Of a stretch of DNA of 64,000 bases, positions 27,829 to 37,517 are shown piece by piece. The stretch's first letter is position 1; the number at the start of each line of letters is the position of its first letter. Position numbers and translations under genes: made by a program. The notes below the pieces were generated by a model. That model searched no databases and was not told where the DNA came from. It saw nothing but the letters and a program-made list of their open reading frames with translations. The stretch spans positions 620,001 through 684,000 of the forward strand of contig NZ_OY763931.1 in assembly GCF_963667685.1 (NCBI RefSeq), read 5' to 3'. Source of the DNA: Maridesulfovibrio sp. GTDB lineage: Bacteria > Desulfobacterota > Desulfovibrionia > Desulfovibrionales > Desulfovibrionaceae.

Positions 27829-28269
27829 ATGATTGAATCGAAACGATTTGTAAAAATATCAGTGGTTGCCTTAGCTCTTTCTTCTATGCTGCTTGGTGGC
27901 TGTTCTTTAAACTCTGCTAACTATGTAGGTAATCAGGACAGCTATTCTGAAAGGGTTGCCCGTAAATTAGGCAGGGGGGTGACAAACTTTGTCTCTGCTC
28001 CTTTGGAAATTCCAAACCAGTCTGTGAATCTGGCGGCGGAGAGCAATGAGCCTGCCGAACAGGCGGCAGGGTACGTAGGTGGTCTATTCTTAGGCTTTGC
28101 ATACACAGGGGGGCGTATTGTTTCCGGCATGTATGACATTGTCACATCACCCTTCGGCGGTCCTGCTGCGCCGACCATGGAAGATGAGTTCTTCCACTCT
28201 GAATTTGTCGAAAAAGTCAACGACCAGACAGAATCATTCGATGACATTTGGTCATTGGGTATCGAATAA
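27829..28269 (+). CDS. lipoprotein, TIGR04073-like exosortase-associated family
   Basis: A 146-residue outer-membrane or periplasmic lipoprotein. The signal peptide ends in the lipobox LLGGC, so Cys would be lipidated. The mature part contains RKLGRGVTNFVSAPLEIPNQ and a glycine-rich hydrophobic stretch, GYVGGLFLGFAYTGGRIVSG. These resemble a small family annotated as exosortase-system-associated (TIGR04073), recalled from memory. Function unknown. The ATG has GGAG seven bases upstream; the frame is open further upstream without support. Confidence 0.7.
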   Translation: MIESKRFVKISVVALALSSMLLGGCSLNSANYVGNQDSYSERVARKLGRGVTNFVSAPLEIPNQSVNLAAESNEPAEQAAGYVGGLFLGFAYTGGRIVSGMYDIVTSPFGGPAAPTMEDEFFHSEFVEKVNDQTESFDDIWSLGIE

Positions 28270-28298
28270 TTTTAAGTTTGATTTAAATACTGAGTTTT

Positions 28299-28332
28299 AA
28301 ACCTCCACAGCAGAATTGCATGGAGGTTTTTT
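28299..28332 (+). terminator. terminator between two lipoprotein genes
   Basis: Arms AAACCTCCA (28299-28307) and TGGAGGTTT (28321-28329) with a T run. Confidence 0.85.
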
Positions 28333-28357
28333 ATTTAACGTTGTTTGTGAGGTTCTC

Positions 28358-29182
28358 ATGTTGAAGAAATTTTTTGCAGCATTGTTGCTGTTTTTGTTGG
28401 TATCCGGTTGTGTGAATAAGCAGATCCTGAAAGAACAGATAACTGAGGCCATTAAGGAAAACCCGCAAATCGTCATTGATGCCATGCGGGAAAACAGCGT
28501 TGAGATGTTGGAAATAGTAGAGCAGGGCATTGATCAGCGCGAAAAGATTAAGCGTGAAGCTGTGTTTAATGCCGAGATCGCTAAACCGTATCAGCCAGTA
28601 ATCAATGCAGAAAGGCCAATGCTTGGTAATCCTGATGCTCCGGTTACTATAGTTGAATATACAGATTTTCTTTGTCCGTATTGCAGCAAGGGTGCTAAGG
28701 TGGTTAGTAAACTGGCTGCAGAACACCCGCAAAAGTACAAATTGGTGTTCAAACATCTGCCTCTGCACAAAAATTCTCGTCAGTTGGCTCTAGTTTTCGA
28801 GGCACTTGCACTTTCCAACAAAGAGCAGGCTTTCAAATTTCATGATCTCGTTTTCCAAAACCAGAAACATCTTTATGATGATGCTTCCGGTGCCGTGCTG
28901 GGCAGAATTCTTGCAGAAGTCGGCGTGGATAATGAGCAACTTCAAAAGAATATCCAGAACAAAAAATTGCAGCAATACCTCGCTGATGACGAAGCCGAAG
29001 CCAAAAAATTTGATATCAATGCAACCCCGACATTTCTTGTAAATGGTGTTTCTATTCGCGGCTATCTGCCTGTTGAAAGGTTTGAGGGAATGGTGGATGT
29101 GATTTTGGAAAAATCAGAAGCGAAAAAGGTAGTAGATACTCCCGAAGGTGAAATCTGCGAAGATTGCCTTAACCAGATGTAG
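28358..29182 (+). CDS. DsbA-family thiol oxidoreductase lipoprotein
   Basis: A 274-residue thioredoxin-fold protein for disulfide exchange in the periplasm, tethered by a lipid: the signal ends in LLVSGC. After a helical region (about 20-75) the thioredoxin domain starts at PVTIVEYTDFLCPYCSKG with the CPYC active site. It contains the all-helical DsbA insert and the cis-Pro loop in NATPTFLVNGV. The C-terminus has an extra CEDCLNQM pair. The start at 28358 was chosen for the signal peptide, and the open frame upstream lies in a terminator. The methyltransferase gene follows after 10 bases. Confidence 0.9.
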   Translation: MLKKFFAALLLFLLVSGCVNKQILKEQITEAIKENPQIVIDAMRENSVEMLEIVEQGIDQREKIKREAVFNAEIAKPYQPVINAERPMLGNPDAPVTIVEYTDFLCPYCSKGAKVVSKLAAEHPQKYKLVFKHLPLHKNSRQLALVFEALALSNKEQAFKFHDLVFQNQKHLYDDASGAVLGRILAEVGVDNEQLQKNIQNKKLQQYLADDEAEAKKFDINATPTFLVNGVSIRGYLPVERFEGMVDVILEKSEAKKVVDTPEGEICEDCLNQM

Positions 29183-29192
29183 TTGGTGAAGT

Positions 29193-29927
29193 ATGAGAGA
29201 TATCAGTAAGATTTCAGAACCGCCTGAAGATTTGCACATTTGTTTCGGTGGTGGAGATTTTCGGCTTTCCGGAAAAAAAATGATCGATCTGTGCCGGGAA
29301 AAATTTGGCTTGCGTCCTGATTCGAAAGTTCTGGATATCGGTTGCGGGATCGGCAGATTATCATATCCCCTGTTGGAATATCTCTCGGAAGATGGAGCGT
29401 ATGAAGGCTTTGATACGTTTCCTGTCGGAGTCAAATGGTGTACGGAAAATATTACGCCTGAATTTCCCAATTTTCGCTATCAACATGTTGAGATTTATAA
29501 TTCCACGTACAATCCGGCTGCGAAAACCAAGGCTGCTGATTTTATATTCCCATATGAGGATGAATCCTTTGACTTGATTACGCTTAATTCCGTTTTCACG
29601 CATATGATGCCGGAAGATATCATGAATTATATAAAGGAAATGGATAGGGTACTGAAAGTAGACGGCCATATTCTGGCTACTTTTTTTCTGATCAATGCAG
29701 AATCAAATGAGTTGATGGATCTGGGGAAAAGTGTCCATGATTTCTTCAAGTTTGGAATTTTTTACACAGCTGATCCTAAAGATCCTATGGATGCTGTCGG
29801 TTATGATGAGAAATTTGCTGTGAATATGTTTGCTCAGCGCGGATTCGTTGTTCAGGAAACTATACCGGGCAACTGGTGCGGAAGAGAATCAAACTATCAT
29901 CAGGATATTTTGCTAGTCAGCCGCTAA
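29193..29927 (+). CDS. class I SAM-dependent methyltransferase
   Basis: A 244-residue methyltransferase with motif I VLDIGCGIGRLSYPL, an acidic ribose-binding residue in YEGFDTF, and DESFDLITLNSVFTHM (motif IV region) followed by DRVLKVDGHI. The acceptor substrate cannot be predicted; the N-terminus suggests a small-molecule or surface-glycan methyltransferase. It follows the DsbA-like gene by 10 bases and is likely co-transcribed. Confidence 0.85.
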   Translation: MRDISKISEPPEDLHICFGGGDFRLSGKKMIDLCREKFGLRPDSKVLDIGCGIGRLSYPLLEYLSEDGAYEGFDTFPVGVKWCTENITPEFPNFRYQHVEIYNSTYNPAAKTKAADFIFPYEDESFDLITLNSVFTHMMPEDIMNYIKEMDRVLKVDGHILATFFLINAESNELMDLGKSVHDFFKFGIFYTADPKDPMDAVGYDEKFAVNMFAQRGFVVQETIPGNWCGRESNYHQDILLVSR

Positions 29928-29953
29928 GCTGCGCGAGTTACGAATTATAATAT

Positions 29954-29997
29954 AAAAGCTGGAGTTCAGGTCGATTGACTTAAATTCCAGCTTTTTT
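29954..29997. terminator. bidirectional terminator before galE
   Basis: Arms AAAAGCTGGA (29954-29963) and TCCAGCTTTT (29986-29995) between convergent genes. Confidence 0.8.
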
Positions 29998-30017
29998 CGT
30001 TTGATGCCCTAGCGAAA

Positions 30018-31004
30018 CTAAAATGCCGGATTCTTGTGCCAGCGGTATGCGGTTTCAATTATTTCGCGGAGTTCTGTGTATTTTGGGGTCCAGTTAAGCT
30101 TTGCATATGCCTTAGAGCTGTCAGCCACAAGTCGCGGAGAGTCTCCAGCGCGGGATGGCTCATAGTCGAAACCGATCTCACGGCCAATGACTTCACTTGA
30201 AGCCTTGATGACATCAAGAATGCTGAATCCTTTGCCGTTACCGAGATTGAAAGAGTGCGCTCCTTTGTTTTGATTCATGAAGCTTATTGCTTTTAAATGA
30301 GCGTCACAGAGGTCTAGAATATGGATGTAGTCCCGCACACAGGTTCCGTCAGGAGTCGGGTAATCATTACCGAAAATTTTTAGTTTGCGTCCTTCCTCAA
30401 TGCAGCTGAGCAGGATGTTCGGAATAAGATGAGTTTCTGGTGAATGGGCTTCTCCGATGAGACTGTCCGGGTGTGCACCTGCGGCATTGAAGTAGCGGAA
30501 ACATACGGAATCAAGCCCATAAGCGACGGCGTAATCCTGAAGAATCTCCTCTACCTGAAGCTTTGTCCTGCCGTAAGGATTGAGCGGCTTAAGCGGGTGG
30601 TCTTCGGTAATTATGTCCATGACCGGATCACCGTAGACTGCGGCAGTGGAAGAGAATACGAACTTACCGACACCGTACTTACGCATGCCCTGAAGCAGGT
30701 TTAAAGTTCCGGTTACGTTATTGTCGTAGTATTCAAATGGTTTTTGAACTGATTCGCTGACTACGATCAGGCCTGAAAAATGAAAGACAGCATCAAAACT
30801 ATTTTCTGAAAACAATTTCTCAATGTCGGCAGGGTTACGCAGGTCCCCCTTGACGAACTTACCCCACTTCAGTGCTTCCGCGTGGCCTGTGGAGAGGTTG
30901 TCGAAGACTGTGACCTCATGTCCAGCTTCGGCAATCATCCGGGTCATATGCGAACCGATATATCCTGCCCCACCGCAGACGAGCAGTGAAAGTTTATTAC
31001 CCAT
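30018..31004 (-). CDS. galE: UDP-glucose 4-epimerase
   Basis: Interconverts UDP-glucose and UDP-galactose for polysaccharide synthesis. A Rossmann short-chain dehydrogenase: CGGAGYIGSH binds NAD, the catalytic Tyr/Lys pair is in YGRTK with SSTAAVYG before it, and the UDP-sugar region contains DGTCVRDYIHILDLCDAH. The 328 residues are full length. It stands alone between a shared terminator and a divergent promoter region. Confidence 0.93.
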   Translation of the reverse strand: MGNKLSLLVCGGAGYIGSHMTRMIAEAGHEVTVFDNLSTGHAEALKWGKFVKGDLRNPADIEKLFSENSFDAVFHFSGLIVVSESVQKPFEYYDNNVTGTLNLLQGMRKYGVGKFVFSSTAAVYGDPVMDIITEDHPLKPLNPYGRTKLQVEEILQDYAVAYGLDSVCFRYFNAAGAHPDSLIGEAHSPETHLIPNILLSCIEEGRKLKIFGNDYPTPDGTCVRDYIHILDLCDAHLKAISFMNQNKGAHSFNLGNGKGFSILDVIKASSEVIGREIGFDYEPSRAGDSPRLVADSSKAYAKLNWTPKYTELREIIETAYRWHKNPAF

Positions 31005-31187
31005 TTTATTATGCTCCGGTTATTGGTGATGTATCTCTGACGCACTGACTATTTATTAAAAATAATTATTTGTCGAGAGATGGTGGGGATTGTTTGTGGT
31101 TGCTTTTGATAGTTGTTGATCTTGTATGATCTCTGTTATGATAAGCGAATTGTATTAATGAATAGACTGTTAACAGAGGGTAATGAT

Positions 31188-32738
31188 TTGTGGAAAAAAA
31201 TTATATGTATGAGTTTGTTTTTTGTTGCCGTTGTTTACGGGACGGCTCTGGCTTCATCTGAAAGGGTGGTTTTCTATCCGTCCGGTGCTGATTTCAGCCG
31301 TACGGTTACGGCTGATGTTAAATCTGATGAAAATGGAAGTTATGTAATGTTTACCCTTAGCGGGCAGGCTGTTCCTGACACATTTACCATTGCCGCCTTA
31401 AGTAAAGGTATCGCGGTGAATGATGTGTCATGGGCCCGTAGTGATTTGTCTAGATCCCCGGCAGCTGTTGAACTAGGTAAGAAAATCGATCAACTCAAGT
31501 TCAAGCTGGATACGGTCATTGCCGAGCAGCAGGCAGTTGATGGGGGCATAGCATTCTGGAAAGAAAGGGGCAGCGAACAGCAGATAAAGCCTTCCGATCT
31601 GGGCAATATCGCAGGGCAGGTTGTCAGCAGCCTTTCCAAACTTTATCAGGAATCAGCTAAGCTAAAAATTAAAATTAATGATTTACGGGAATTGATCAAA
31701 GATCTGCAACGGCAGTTGAATGAAATGTCCGGTAGTGGAAAGCTGGTGTGGAATGTGAAGGTCTCTCTGGCTGCAAAAGGGGCAAAGAGCGCCGATTTTA
31801 AAATCGGATATATGCTCCGCAATTGTGGTTGGACTCCCAAGTATAAGCTTGATGCCTATCCCAGTACGGGCAAAATAACATTTGCATTCGAGGCTGAGAT
31901 ACATCAGGCCAGCGGTATGGATTTCAAGAATTGTGATGTCGCACTGGCCACAGTAAAAAAACAGTCCAGAATTTCTCCGCCGCAACTGGGGCGGTGGGTG
32001 ATTGAGCCTAAGCCGGAAGAAGAACCGGAACGCTATGCGATGGATAGCATCCAGATGGCTATGGAAGCTGCTCCGGCTGCAATGGGAAAAGTGCGGAATC
32101 TTGCTCCTAAAAGTACACCGAAGCGCGTAAACAAAGCGACATATTCCTTGTGGGAGATGGGACGCAAAACCATTCCGGCAGGTAGCACCAGAAAATATGC
32201 TGTTGAAAGTGAAACTTGGAAATCAGATTTCTCTTTTATCGCGCGCCCATCGTTGACTCCTGATGTTTTCGTTTCAGCGAAAACTGTTCTTGCGGAAGCG
32301 AGGGATTATCCTTCTGGAACTGCACTGATGTTCATGGAAGGAACCATGATCGGAAAGAAGGATTTTTCATTTTCCGGCAAGGAAAAGAAACTATTTTTCG
32401 GTTCTGACCCCATGCTTAAGATTGACCGTAAAATTATTGAGAAGAAATCAGGTGAACAGGGTATGTTCGGTTCCAAGCAGACTTATAGTTGGAAGTACGG
32501 GATTGAGCTTGAAAACAGCCGCGCGTCTTCGCTCAAGGTGCTGGTGCAGGAACCTGCTCCGGTTTCAGGAGACAAACGAATTAAGCTTGAAATAACTTCC
32601 AAGCCTGAAGCTGTGATTAAGGATGATAACTTTGAATGGCTTGTCGAAGTCCCGGCGGCAGGTAAATATACTCTTAATTATGCAGTGGAAATGACAGCGC
32701 CGGATGATATGAATATTGATTTAGGGATTGGGCGCTGA
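31188..32738 (+). CDS. exported DUF4139 (MuiA-like) protein
   Basis: Protein with the architecture of the mucoidy-inhibitor MuiA/DUF4139 family: an N-terminal beta domain (about 25-90), a coiled-coil region with long heptad-like helices (about 100-180), and a C-terminal DUF4139 beta domain. I set the start at the TTG at 31188, seven bases after GAGGG, because the signal peptide WKKIICMSLFFVAVVYGTALA then starts cleanly. An ATG at 31158 is the alternative. Predicted to be periplasmic; molecular role unknown. Confidence 0.75.
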   Translation: MWKKIICMSLFFVAVVYGTALASSERVVFYPSGADFSRTVTADVKSDENGSYVMFTLSGQAVPDTFTIAALSKGIAVNDVSWARSDLSRSPAAVELGKKIDQLKFKLDTVIAEQQAVDGGIAFWKERGSEQQIKPSDLGNIAGQVVSSLSKLYQESAKLKIKINDLRELIKDLQRQLNEMSGSGKLVWNVKVSLAAKGAKSADFKIGYMLRNCGWTPKYKLDAYPSTGKITFAFEAEIHQASGMDFKNCDVALATVKKQSRISPPQLGRWVIEPKPEEEPERYAMDSIQMAMEAAPAAMGKVRNLAPKSTPKRVNKATYSLWEMGRKTIPAGSTRKYAVESETWKSDFSFIARPSLTPDVFVSAKTVLAEARDYPSGTALMFMEGTMIGKKDFSFSGKEKKLFFGSDPMLKIDRKIIEKKSGEQGMFGSKQTYSWKYGIELENSRASSLKVLVQEPAPVSGDKRIKLEITSKPEAVIKDDNFEWLVEVPAAGKYTLNYAVEMTAPDDMNIDLGIGR

Positions 32739-32759
32739 TAATTAAAAATTAATGAATAA

Positions 32760-32793
32760 AAAACGGCCCGTTCCAGATGGAGCGGGCCGTTTT
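32760..32793. terminator. bidirectional terminator
   Basis: Strong stem AAAACGGCCCG...CGGGCCGTTTT between the DUF4139 gene and the convergent FadL-type gene. Confidence 0.93.
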
Positions 32794-32814
32794 GTTTGCC
32801 GTATTGACAGTGAT

Positions 32815-34104
32815 CTAGAATGAAAATCCCATATCCAAACTCACAATGTGAGTATGTGAATTGGTTATTTCAGTGTCGCGTATACCTTCAGCCGGCCTTG
32901 CTGCAATGGTGCGGTCCTTCATCCAAAGATAGTTGTATGCGGCATCGACGGTGAAGTTTTCATACTTCCATCCGATACCGAAAGAAACGTTCTGGCGGTC
33001 ACTGGTGGGCAGCATGTAATCAACATACCCATCAGGAATAGGGCTCTGATCATAGAAGTAACCGGCTCTGAGAGCAAGGTTTTCTATGGGCAGGTATTCA
33101 ACACCAAATTCAAACTTCCATACATCAGTCCATTTTTTGTCAGCGCGGATAGCCTGTCTGCCAACAGCAGTAGCTTTGTCAAAGTAATAGTCAATCGCGC
33201 TGTAGTCACTCCACATGGAGAAAACAGCATCGAATTCGAAGCTCAGATTGTCCAGGGGCTTGTATTCAACACCACCGAACATCATGTGCGGAGTGTTCAT
33301 GTTCATGCTGACTGATGAATCTTGAAAAAGTGGTGAAGCGGCTGCGACTGCGGTGGGAACATTGTAGCTGGCAGAGCCTTCTGCCCTGTGATCCATTTTG
33401 CTGCGCCATGAAAATCCGATAGCCCACTGGTCGTTGGGAGTTACGCGGATCGCGGCGTTCAGTCCTGGAGTAAACCCATTTACAATGAGACGCTGATCAA
33501 CGTCGCCTGCATAGGTGCTGGGGTCGTTCAGTCTGGTGGCATCCAGTTTTTTTCTAAGGTCAGCGCGGACCTTCATGAATTCAACACCAACGGCGATAGA
33601 AATGTAGTCGTTGAATTTGTAAGCGATGTTGGGGTTGATGGAATAAGTTTCGATAGCTGTATTATAGGTTGCGTATCTTCCTGCCCAGTTTTCATCAAAC
33701 TCGGTACCAAGGCCGAATCTTGTAAACGAACCTACACCAATCCAGACGTTATCGTTGATCTGTTGGGTAACGAATGCGTTAGGTACAAAAAAAACATTTT
33801 TGGTCATGCTGTTTTTTGTGGTTGTACCTCCGGCAGTTGTTGTCAGGTCCATCATGGGGGAAATCATTGCAACGCCTGCCTGCATGTGGGTTCCCTCAAG
33901 CTGAGTAATACCTGCAGGGTTCCATGCAAGAGCGGAAGGATCATTCGCTTTAGCAACCATGGCGCCGCCAAGTGCGTTGCCGCGTGATCCCCATTCATAG
34001 ATGGCAAAACCCGCTGCCTCAGCTTTACTGCTGAAGCATGGGACAATTGCCAGTCCCAATAACATGATAAGCATGCCGAAACATGCTGTAAATCTGGTCC
34101 TCAT
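32815..34104 (-). CDS. FadL/OmpP1-type outer-membrane transport protein
   Basis: A 14-strand-type barrel of the FadL/TodX/OmpP1 family (PF03349) that lets hydrophobic molecules such as long-chain fatty acids across the outer membrane. The signal peptide is followed by GFAIYEWGSRGNALGGAMVA (first residues of the hatch domain) and the family NPAGITQLEG motif. The chain ends with the barrel signal VSLDMGFSF. The ATG at 34104 is six bases after AAGGAG; a GTG two codons earlier overlaps that site. Length 429. Confidence 0.92.
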   Translation of the reverse strand: MRTRFTACFGMLIMLLGLAIVPCFSSKAEAAGFAIYEWGSRGNALGGAMVAKANDPSALAWNPAGITQLEGTHMQAGVAMISPMMDLTTTAGGTTTKNSMTKNVFFVPNAFVTQQINDNVWIGVGSFTRFGLGTEFDENWAGRYATYNTAIETYSINPNIAYKFNDYISIAVGVEFMKVRADLRKKLDATRLNDPSTYAGDVDQRLIVNGFTPGLNAAIRVTPNDQWAIGFSWRSKMDHRAEGSASYNVPTAVAAASPLFQDSSVSMNMNTPHMMFGGVEYKPLDNLSFEFDAVFSMWSDYSAIDYYFDKATAVGRQAIRADKKWTDVWKFEFGVEYLPIENLALRAGYFYDQSPIPDGYVDYMLPTSDRQNVSFGIGWKYENFTVDAAYNYLWMKDRTIAARPAEGIRDTEITNSHTHIVSLDMGFSF

Positions 34105-34507
34105 ATACACTCCTTCAAAAAATACTGAAAAATGCTAAATAGCAATGCTTATCAAAGCTATCCCCTCAAAAAAATGCTGATACTAACTATCTTGAATGTT
34201 AAATTTAGTAAAGCAAAATTGACATAAATGTAGGTTGTTGTGAGAATAACACGTTTATGGTTGGGTTTTATTTGCATACATGTGTGTATGTTTAATTAAT
34301 TTGCAATGCAGTATAAAATTAAAATCTATTTAAAATTTTATTTATGCAATGATAATGTGTTCAGATTCATTGTAAACACATTTAAGTTGAATTGAATCCT
34401 ATTTGTTGTATTGAAATAATATTGAATATTAAAACAACTTATATTTATATTTGTACTATAATTGCAATTAATCCTTATTTACTTCATCTTATTTGATAGT
34501 AGACCAT
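34105..34507. other. AT-rich intergenic region
   Basis: About 400 bases upstream of the FadL-type gene, dominated by A/T runs. I see no gene, no RNA and no clear inverted repeat. It probably carries the promoter of the FadL-type gene, but no hexamer pair stands out. Confidence 0.5.
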
Positions 34508-34540
34508 AAAAAAAGGCAGTTACAATATGTAACTGCCTTT
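34508..34540 (-). terminator. terminator of thrC-tlyA
   Basis: Thirteen-base arms (AAAGGCAGTTACA and complement) with a three-base loop, and a T run on the minus strand. Confidence 0.9.
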
Positions 34541-34562
34541 CAATACTGTTTGTTTTGCAATA

Positions 34563-35306
34563 TCAACGAACAAAATACGCAAGATATTCCTGATTTCCTT
34601 TAGGTCCCTTGATACTGGATGGTACCAAACCTTTAAGTTGCAGACCTAGCTCTGCCGAAGCAAAATGAATTATCATATCCACGGTCTGTTGTCTGAGCTT
34701 ATTATCTCTAACCACACCCTTGTCTGTCTGTCCGGGCCCGACTTCAAATTGCGGCTTGATCAGGCAGACAATTTCTCCGCTGGACTTTAGGAATCGGACC
34801 AAAGCCGGTAGAATTTTTGTCAATGAAATAAAGGAAACGTCACAAACAATCAGATCAACTTTTTCAGGAATAAGGGTTTCTTCCGAATGGCGCAGGTTGA
34901 TACGCTCAAGGTTGATAACACGTTCATCCTGCTGAAGTTTCCAGTGCAGCTGTCCATAACCAACATCAGCGGCATAGACCCGCACTGCACCGAACTGAAG
35001 CATGCAATCGGTAAATCCGCCGGTGGAAGCCCCGGCATCCAGCGCGACTTTATCCTTCGGATCAAGGCCAAGCTCTTCGATAGCTGTAAGCAGTTTATAA
35101 CCGCCACGGCTGACAAAACGGTCACGGCCTTTCACAACGATTTCAATGTCAGGGTCAAGTTGCATTCCCGGTTTGGTCACCGGAAGTTTCTGACCGTCTT
35201 TGAGATAGTGGGCCTGTCCGGCCATAATCATGCGCTTGGCCTGCTCACGGCTTTCGGAAAGACCCTGAGCAAATAGCATCTGATCCGCGCGTTCCTTCTT
35301 CGCCAC
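34563..35306 (-). CDS. tlyA: TlyA family rRNA 2'-O-methyltransferase
   Basis: Probable SAM-dependent methyltransferase of ribosomal RNA, often misnamed hemolysin. The N-terminal S4 RNA-binding domain (ERADQMLFAQGLSESREQAKR) is followed by an FtsJ-like domain with ALDAGASTGGFTDCML (SAM loop), VYAADVGYGQL, and KPQFEVGPGQ. The 247-residue length is normal. The start is GTG, directly abutting the thrC stop with no spacer, so it is translationally coupled to thrC. Confidence 0.9.
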   Translation of the reverse strand: MAKKERADQMLFAQGLSESREQAKRMIMAGQAHYLKDGQKLPVTKPGMQLDPDIEIVVKGRDRFVSRGGYKLLTAIEELGLDPKDKVALDAGASTGGFTDCMLQFGAVRVYAADVGYGQLHWKLQQDERVINLERINLRHSEETLIPEKVDLIVCDVSFISLTKILPALVRFLKSSGEIVCLIKPQFEVGPGQTDKGVVRDNKLRQQTVDMIIHFASAELGLQLKGLVPSSIKGPKGNQEYLAYFVR

Positions 35307-36758
35307 TTATCTTTTCTCCAGACCGAGCATGGAAACAACGTTGTCCGCAGCTTTAGCGATATAGTCAGCTTCGGACATTTTGTCCTTTTCGCTGCTTTCG
35401 ATCACGAGTTCAGGCTTGTTTGCGCGTGAAGCATCAGGGGTAACTTCATACTCAGCTGGGAATTCGTTCTGATAGTACATATCCTGAAAACCAACGAATT
35501 TGAGCTGATGAGCTGTGGAATCAAGTACTGCACTTTCGTTTTCGCTGATCAGTCCCAGCTCTTTGGCACGGATGAGACCTGCAAAACATTCTCCGCCCTG
35601 AGTGCAGGCTATGTGTCCGTGTGAGTTCGCCAGCAGCATGGAATCCATGATCATCTGTTCGCTGACCTGCACAACCTGAAATGCTTTTTTGCCACCGATT
35701 GCTTCGAATTTTTCAGCAAAGTGTTTTACACGGGGGAAGGAGACCGGGTTTCCGATCATTGCAGCCTGAGCAACAGAAGGCTGTACTTTAACAGGTTTGT
35801 ATTCACGCTCGCTTTCGTCTTCTACTGAGTAGTAGCGGTAGACAGGGTCGGCATGAGCGGACTGTACGCCGAATACACGGGGAAGATCGCTGATAATTTC
35901 AAGGTCGTAAAGTTTAAGAAATCCGGCCATGATTGCGGTGATGTTGCCTGCATTTCCAATGGGAACAAAGATGCATTTGTCTTTGAGGTCCCAATCGTAC
36001 CACTGGGCGACTTCAAATGCGTAAGATTCCTGACCGAGTATTCTCCATGAGTTCTTGGAGTTGAGCAGGGCCACGCGGTAGTTGTCTGCCAGATTTTCAA
36101 CGACTTTCATGCAGTCGTCAAAAACTCCGGGAACTTCAAGTACTTTTGCTCCGCTGCCCAGTGGCTGTGCCAGCTGCTGAGGTGTGACCTTGCCTTGCGG
36201 CAGGATAACTACGGATTTTACGCCGCTTTTCATGTAGGATGCGTACAGTGCGGCCGCAGCGGAAGTATCCCCGGTGGATGCGCATACAGTCAGGATTTCA
36301 TCCCAGCTGTTTTTGTTCATCAGTGCATTTATGTAGCTGAAAGCACAGGCCATACCACGGTCTTTGAAAGATGCGCTGGGGTTCTGACCGTCATTTTTAT
36401 ATGCGGTTTTGATTCCGGTCACATCATTCAGGGCAGGGCTGGATGCAACGATGGGGGTGTTTCCTTCACCAAGGTAAAGGATTTCATCTTCTTCCATTAC
36501 CGGGGCAAAAAGCTCGTAGAACCGGAAAATACCCCGTAGACTGTCTTTTTTGGTGGAACAACGGGCATCGAAAATTTCACGCCATTCTTTGCCGCTGGTT
36601 TTCTTCAATTCATCGAAAGTGAGATCTTCGAGGATGAAAACAGAGCCGCATTCAGGGCAGGTGTAGTGCAGTTCGTTAATATCATAACGGGCATTGCAAC
36701 CCAGGCAATGATACTCCATTTTGCCACGGTATTTCGGAAATTCATTCGCAAGATTCAT
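35307..36758 (-). CDS. thrC: threonine synthase
   Basis: PLP enzyme making threonine from O-phosphohomoserine. A zinc-ribbon-like start with CLGC and CPEC is followed by the PLP lysine in NPSASFKDRG and the phosphate-binding GNAGNITAIMAGF. The C-terminal region continues to 483 residues, slightly long because of the ribbon. Adjacent to tlyA with no gap. Confidence 0.92.
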   Translation of the reverse strand: MNLANEFPKYRGKMEYHCLGCNARYDINELHYTCPECGSVFILEDLTFDELKKTSGKEWREIFDARCSTKKDSLRGIFRFYELFAPVMEEDEILYLGEGNTPIVASSPALNDVTGIKTAYKNDGQNPSASFKDRGMACAFSYINALMNKNSWDEILTVCASTGDTSAAAALYASYMKSGVKSVVILPQGKVTPQQLAQPLGSGAKVLEVPGVFDDCMKVVENLADNYRVALLNSKNSWRILGQESYAFEVAQWYDWDLKDKCIFVPIGNAGNITAIMAGFLKLYDLEIISDLPRVFGVQSAHADPVYRYYSVEDESEREYKPVKVQPSVAQAAMIGNPVSFPRVKHFAEKFEAIGGKKAFQVVQVSEQMIMDSMLLANSHGHIACTQGGECFAGLIRAKELGLISENESAVLDSTAHQLKFVGFQDMYYQNEFPAEYEVTPDASRANKPELVIESSEKDKMSEADYIAKAADNVVSMLGLEKR

Positions 36759-36775
36759 GTCGCATCCTTTTTTGC

Positions 36776-36968
36776 ATTCGGCGACCCTTGCGGGGCTTAA
36801 ATCCTTTTGGAAAAAAGGTTTAAAATTCCCAAAAACTTTTATAAGGGATCAGCCGATGGCTTTATTAATTGTGGTTGTTTTTTTATAAGCCGTAGAACCG
36901 GGCTTATTAAAAGTTTCAGGATAGTCCAGAGAACCTTTGTTTAAAATGATACTCTGGCCGCCGGAGGC
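36776..36968. repeat. dispersed hairpin element, member 2
   Basis: Starts with TCGGCGACCCTTGCGGGGC, then TTAAATCCTTTT paired with AAAAGGTTTAA, and later carries ATAGTCCAGAGAACC plus GATACTCTGG, closing in GCCGCCGGAGGC. The first half matches member 1 and the second half matches member 3 (43313-43405). A short AAGCGCGAAGCGC hairpin-like piece follows at 36986-36998. Confidence 0.7.
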
Positions 36969-37009
36969 GAAATCAAATTAACAAAAAGCGCGAAGCGCAT
37001 CAAAATTTC

Positions 37010-37513
37010 TTAACTGGGCCAGATCTTAGGGACGCTCATGACAAACATCCATACACCGAGGCTTATCTTCATCGCCATGCCGAAAGCTTTACCCCAGAAT
37101 GCGCCCCACGCGGAATACCTTGCTTCGGCAAAGCTTCTACCGTGGGTTAGTTCAAGGGCGAAGCATCCGCCGAAAGAGCCGAGCAACGCACCGGGAAGCG
37201 CACCGAGTCCAAAGAAAAACGGTGCTCCGAGGATTGCTCCTGCTATTGCGCCGATGAAAGCTCCGATATTTCCACGTCCGGTAGCTCCGTATTTTTTGCA
37301 GCCTAAATACTGGGCCATAAACTCGAAAACTTCACCAGCAAGGGCTATCATACCAAGAATTATAATAAAATTCCAAGTAATTGCTACAGGCTGGTAGAAT
37401 TTCCAGCATGCGGCAAGTGCAAGAATCAGCCAGTTTGCCGGTAAACCGAATATGTGCAGTGCCAGTGAGCACAACATAAGCAGGATAACCAGAATGGCTA
37501 ATGCGGTTACCAT
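37010..37513 (-). CDS. DUF456 membrane protein
   Basis: A 167-residue inner-membrane protein of the DUF456 family, function unknown. About four to five hydrophobic segments are visible, with glycine-rich FFFGLGALPGALLGSFGGCFALE and the motif ARYSAWGAFWGKAFG (part of the family core). The start lies 4 bases after the paaK stop, so it is the last gene of the paaK unit. Confidence 0.85.
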   Translation of the reverse strand: MVTALAILVILLMLCSLALHIFGLPANWLILALAACWKFYQPVAITWNFIIILGMIALAGEVFEFMAQYLGCKKYGATGRGNIGAFIGAIAGAILGAPFFFGLGALPGALLGSFGGCFALELTHGRSFAEARYSAWGAFWGKAFGMAMKISLGVWMFVMSVPKIWPS

Positions 37514-37517
37514 TTTA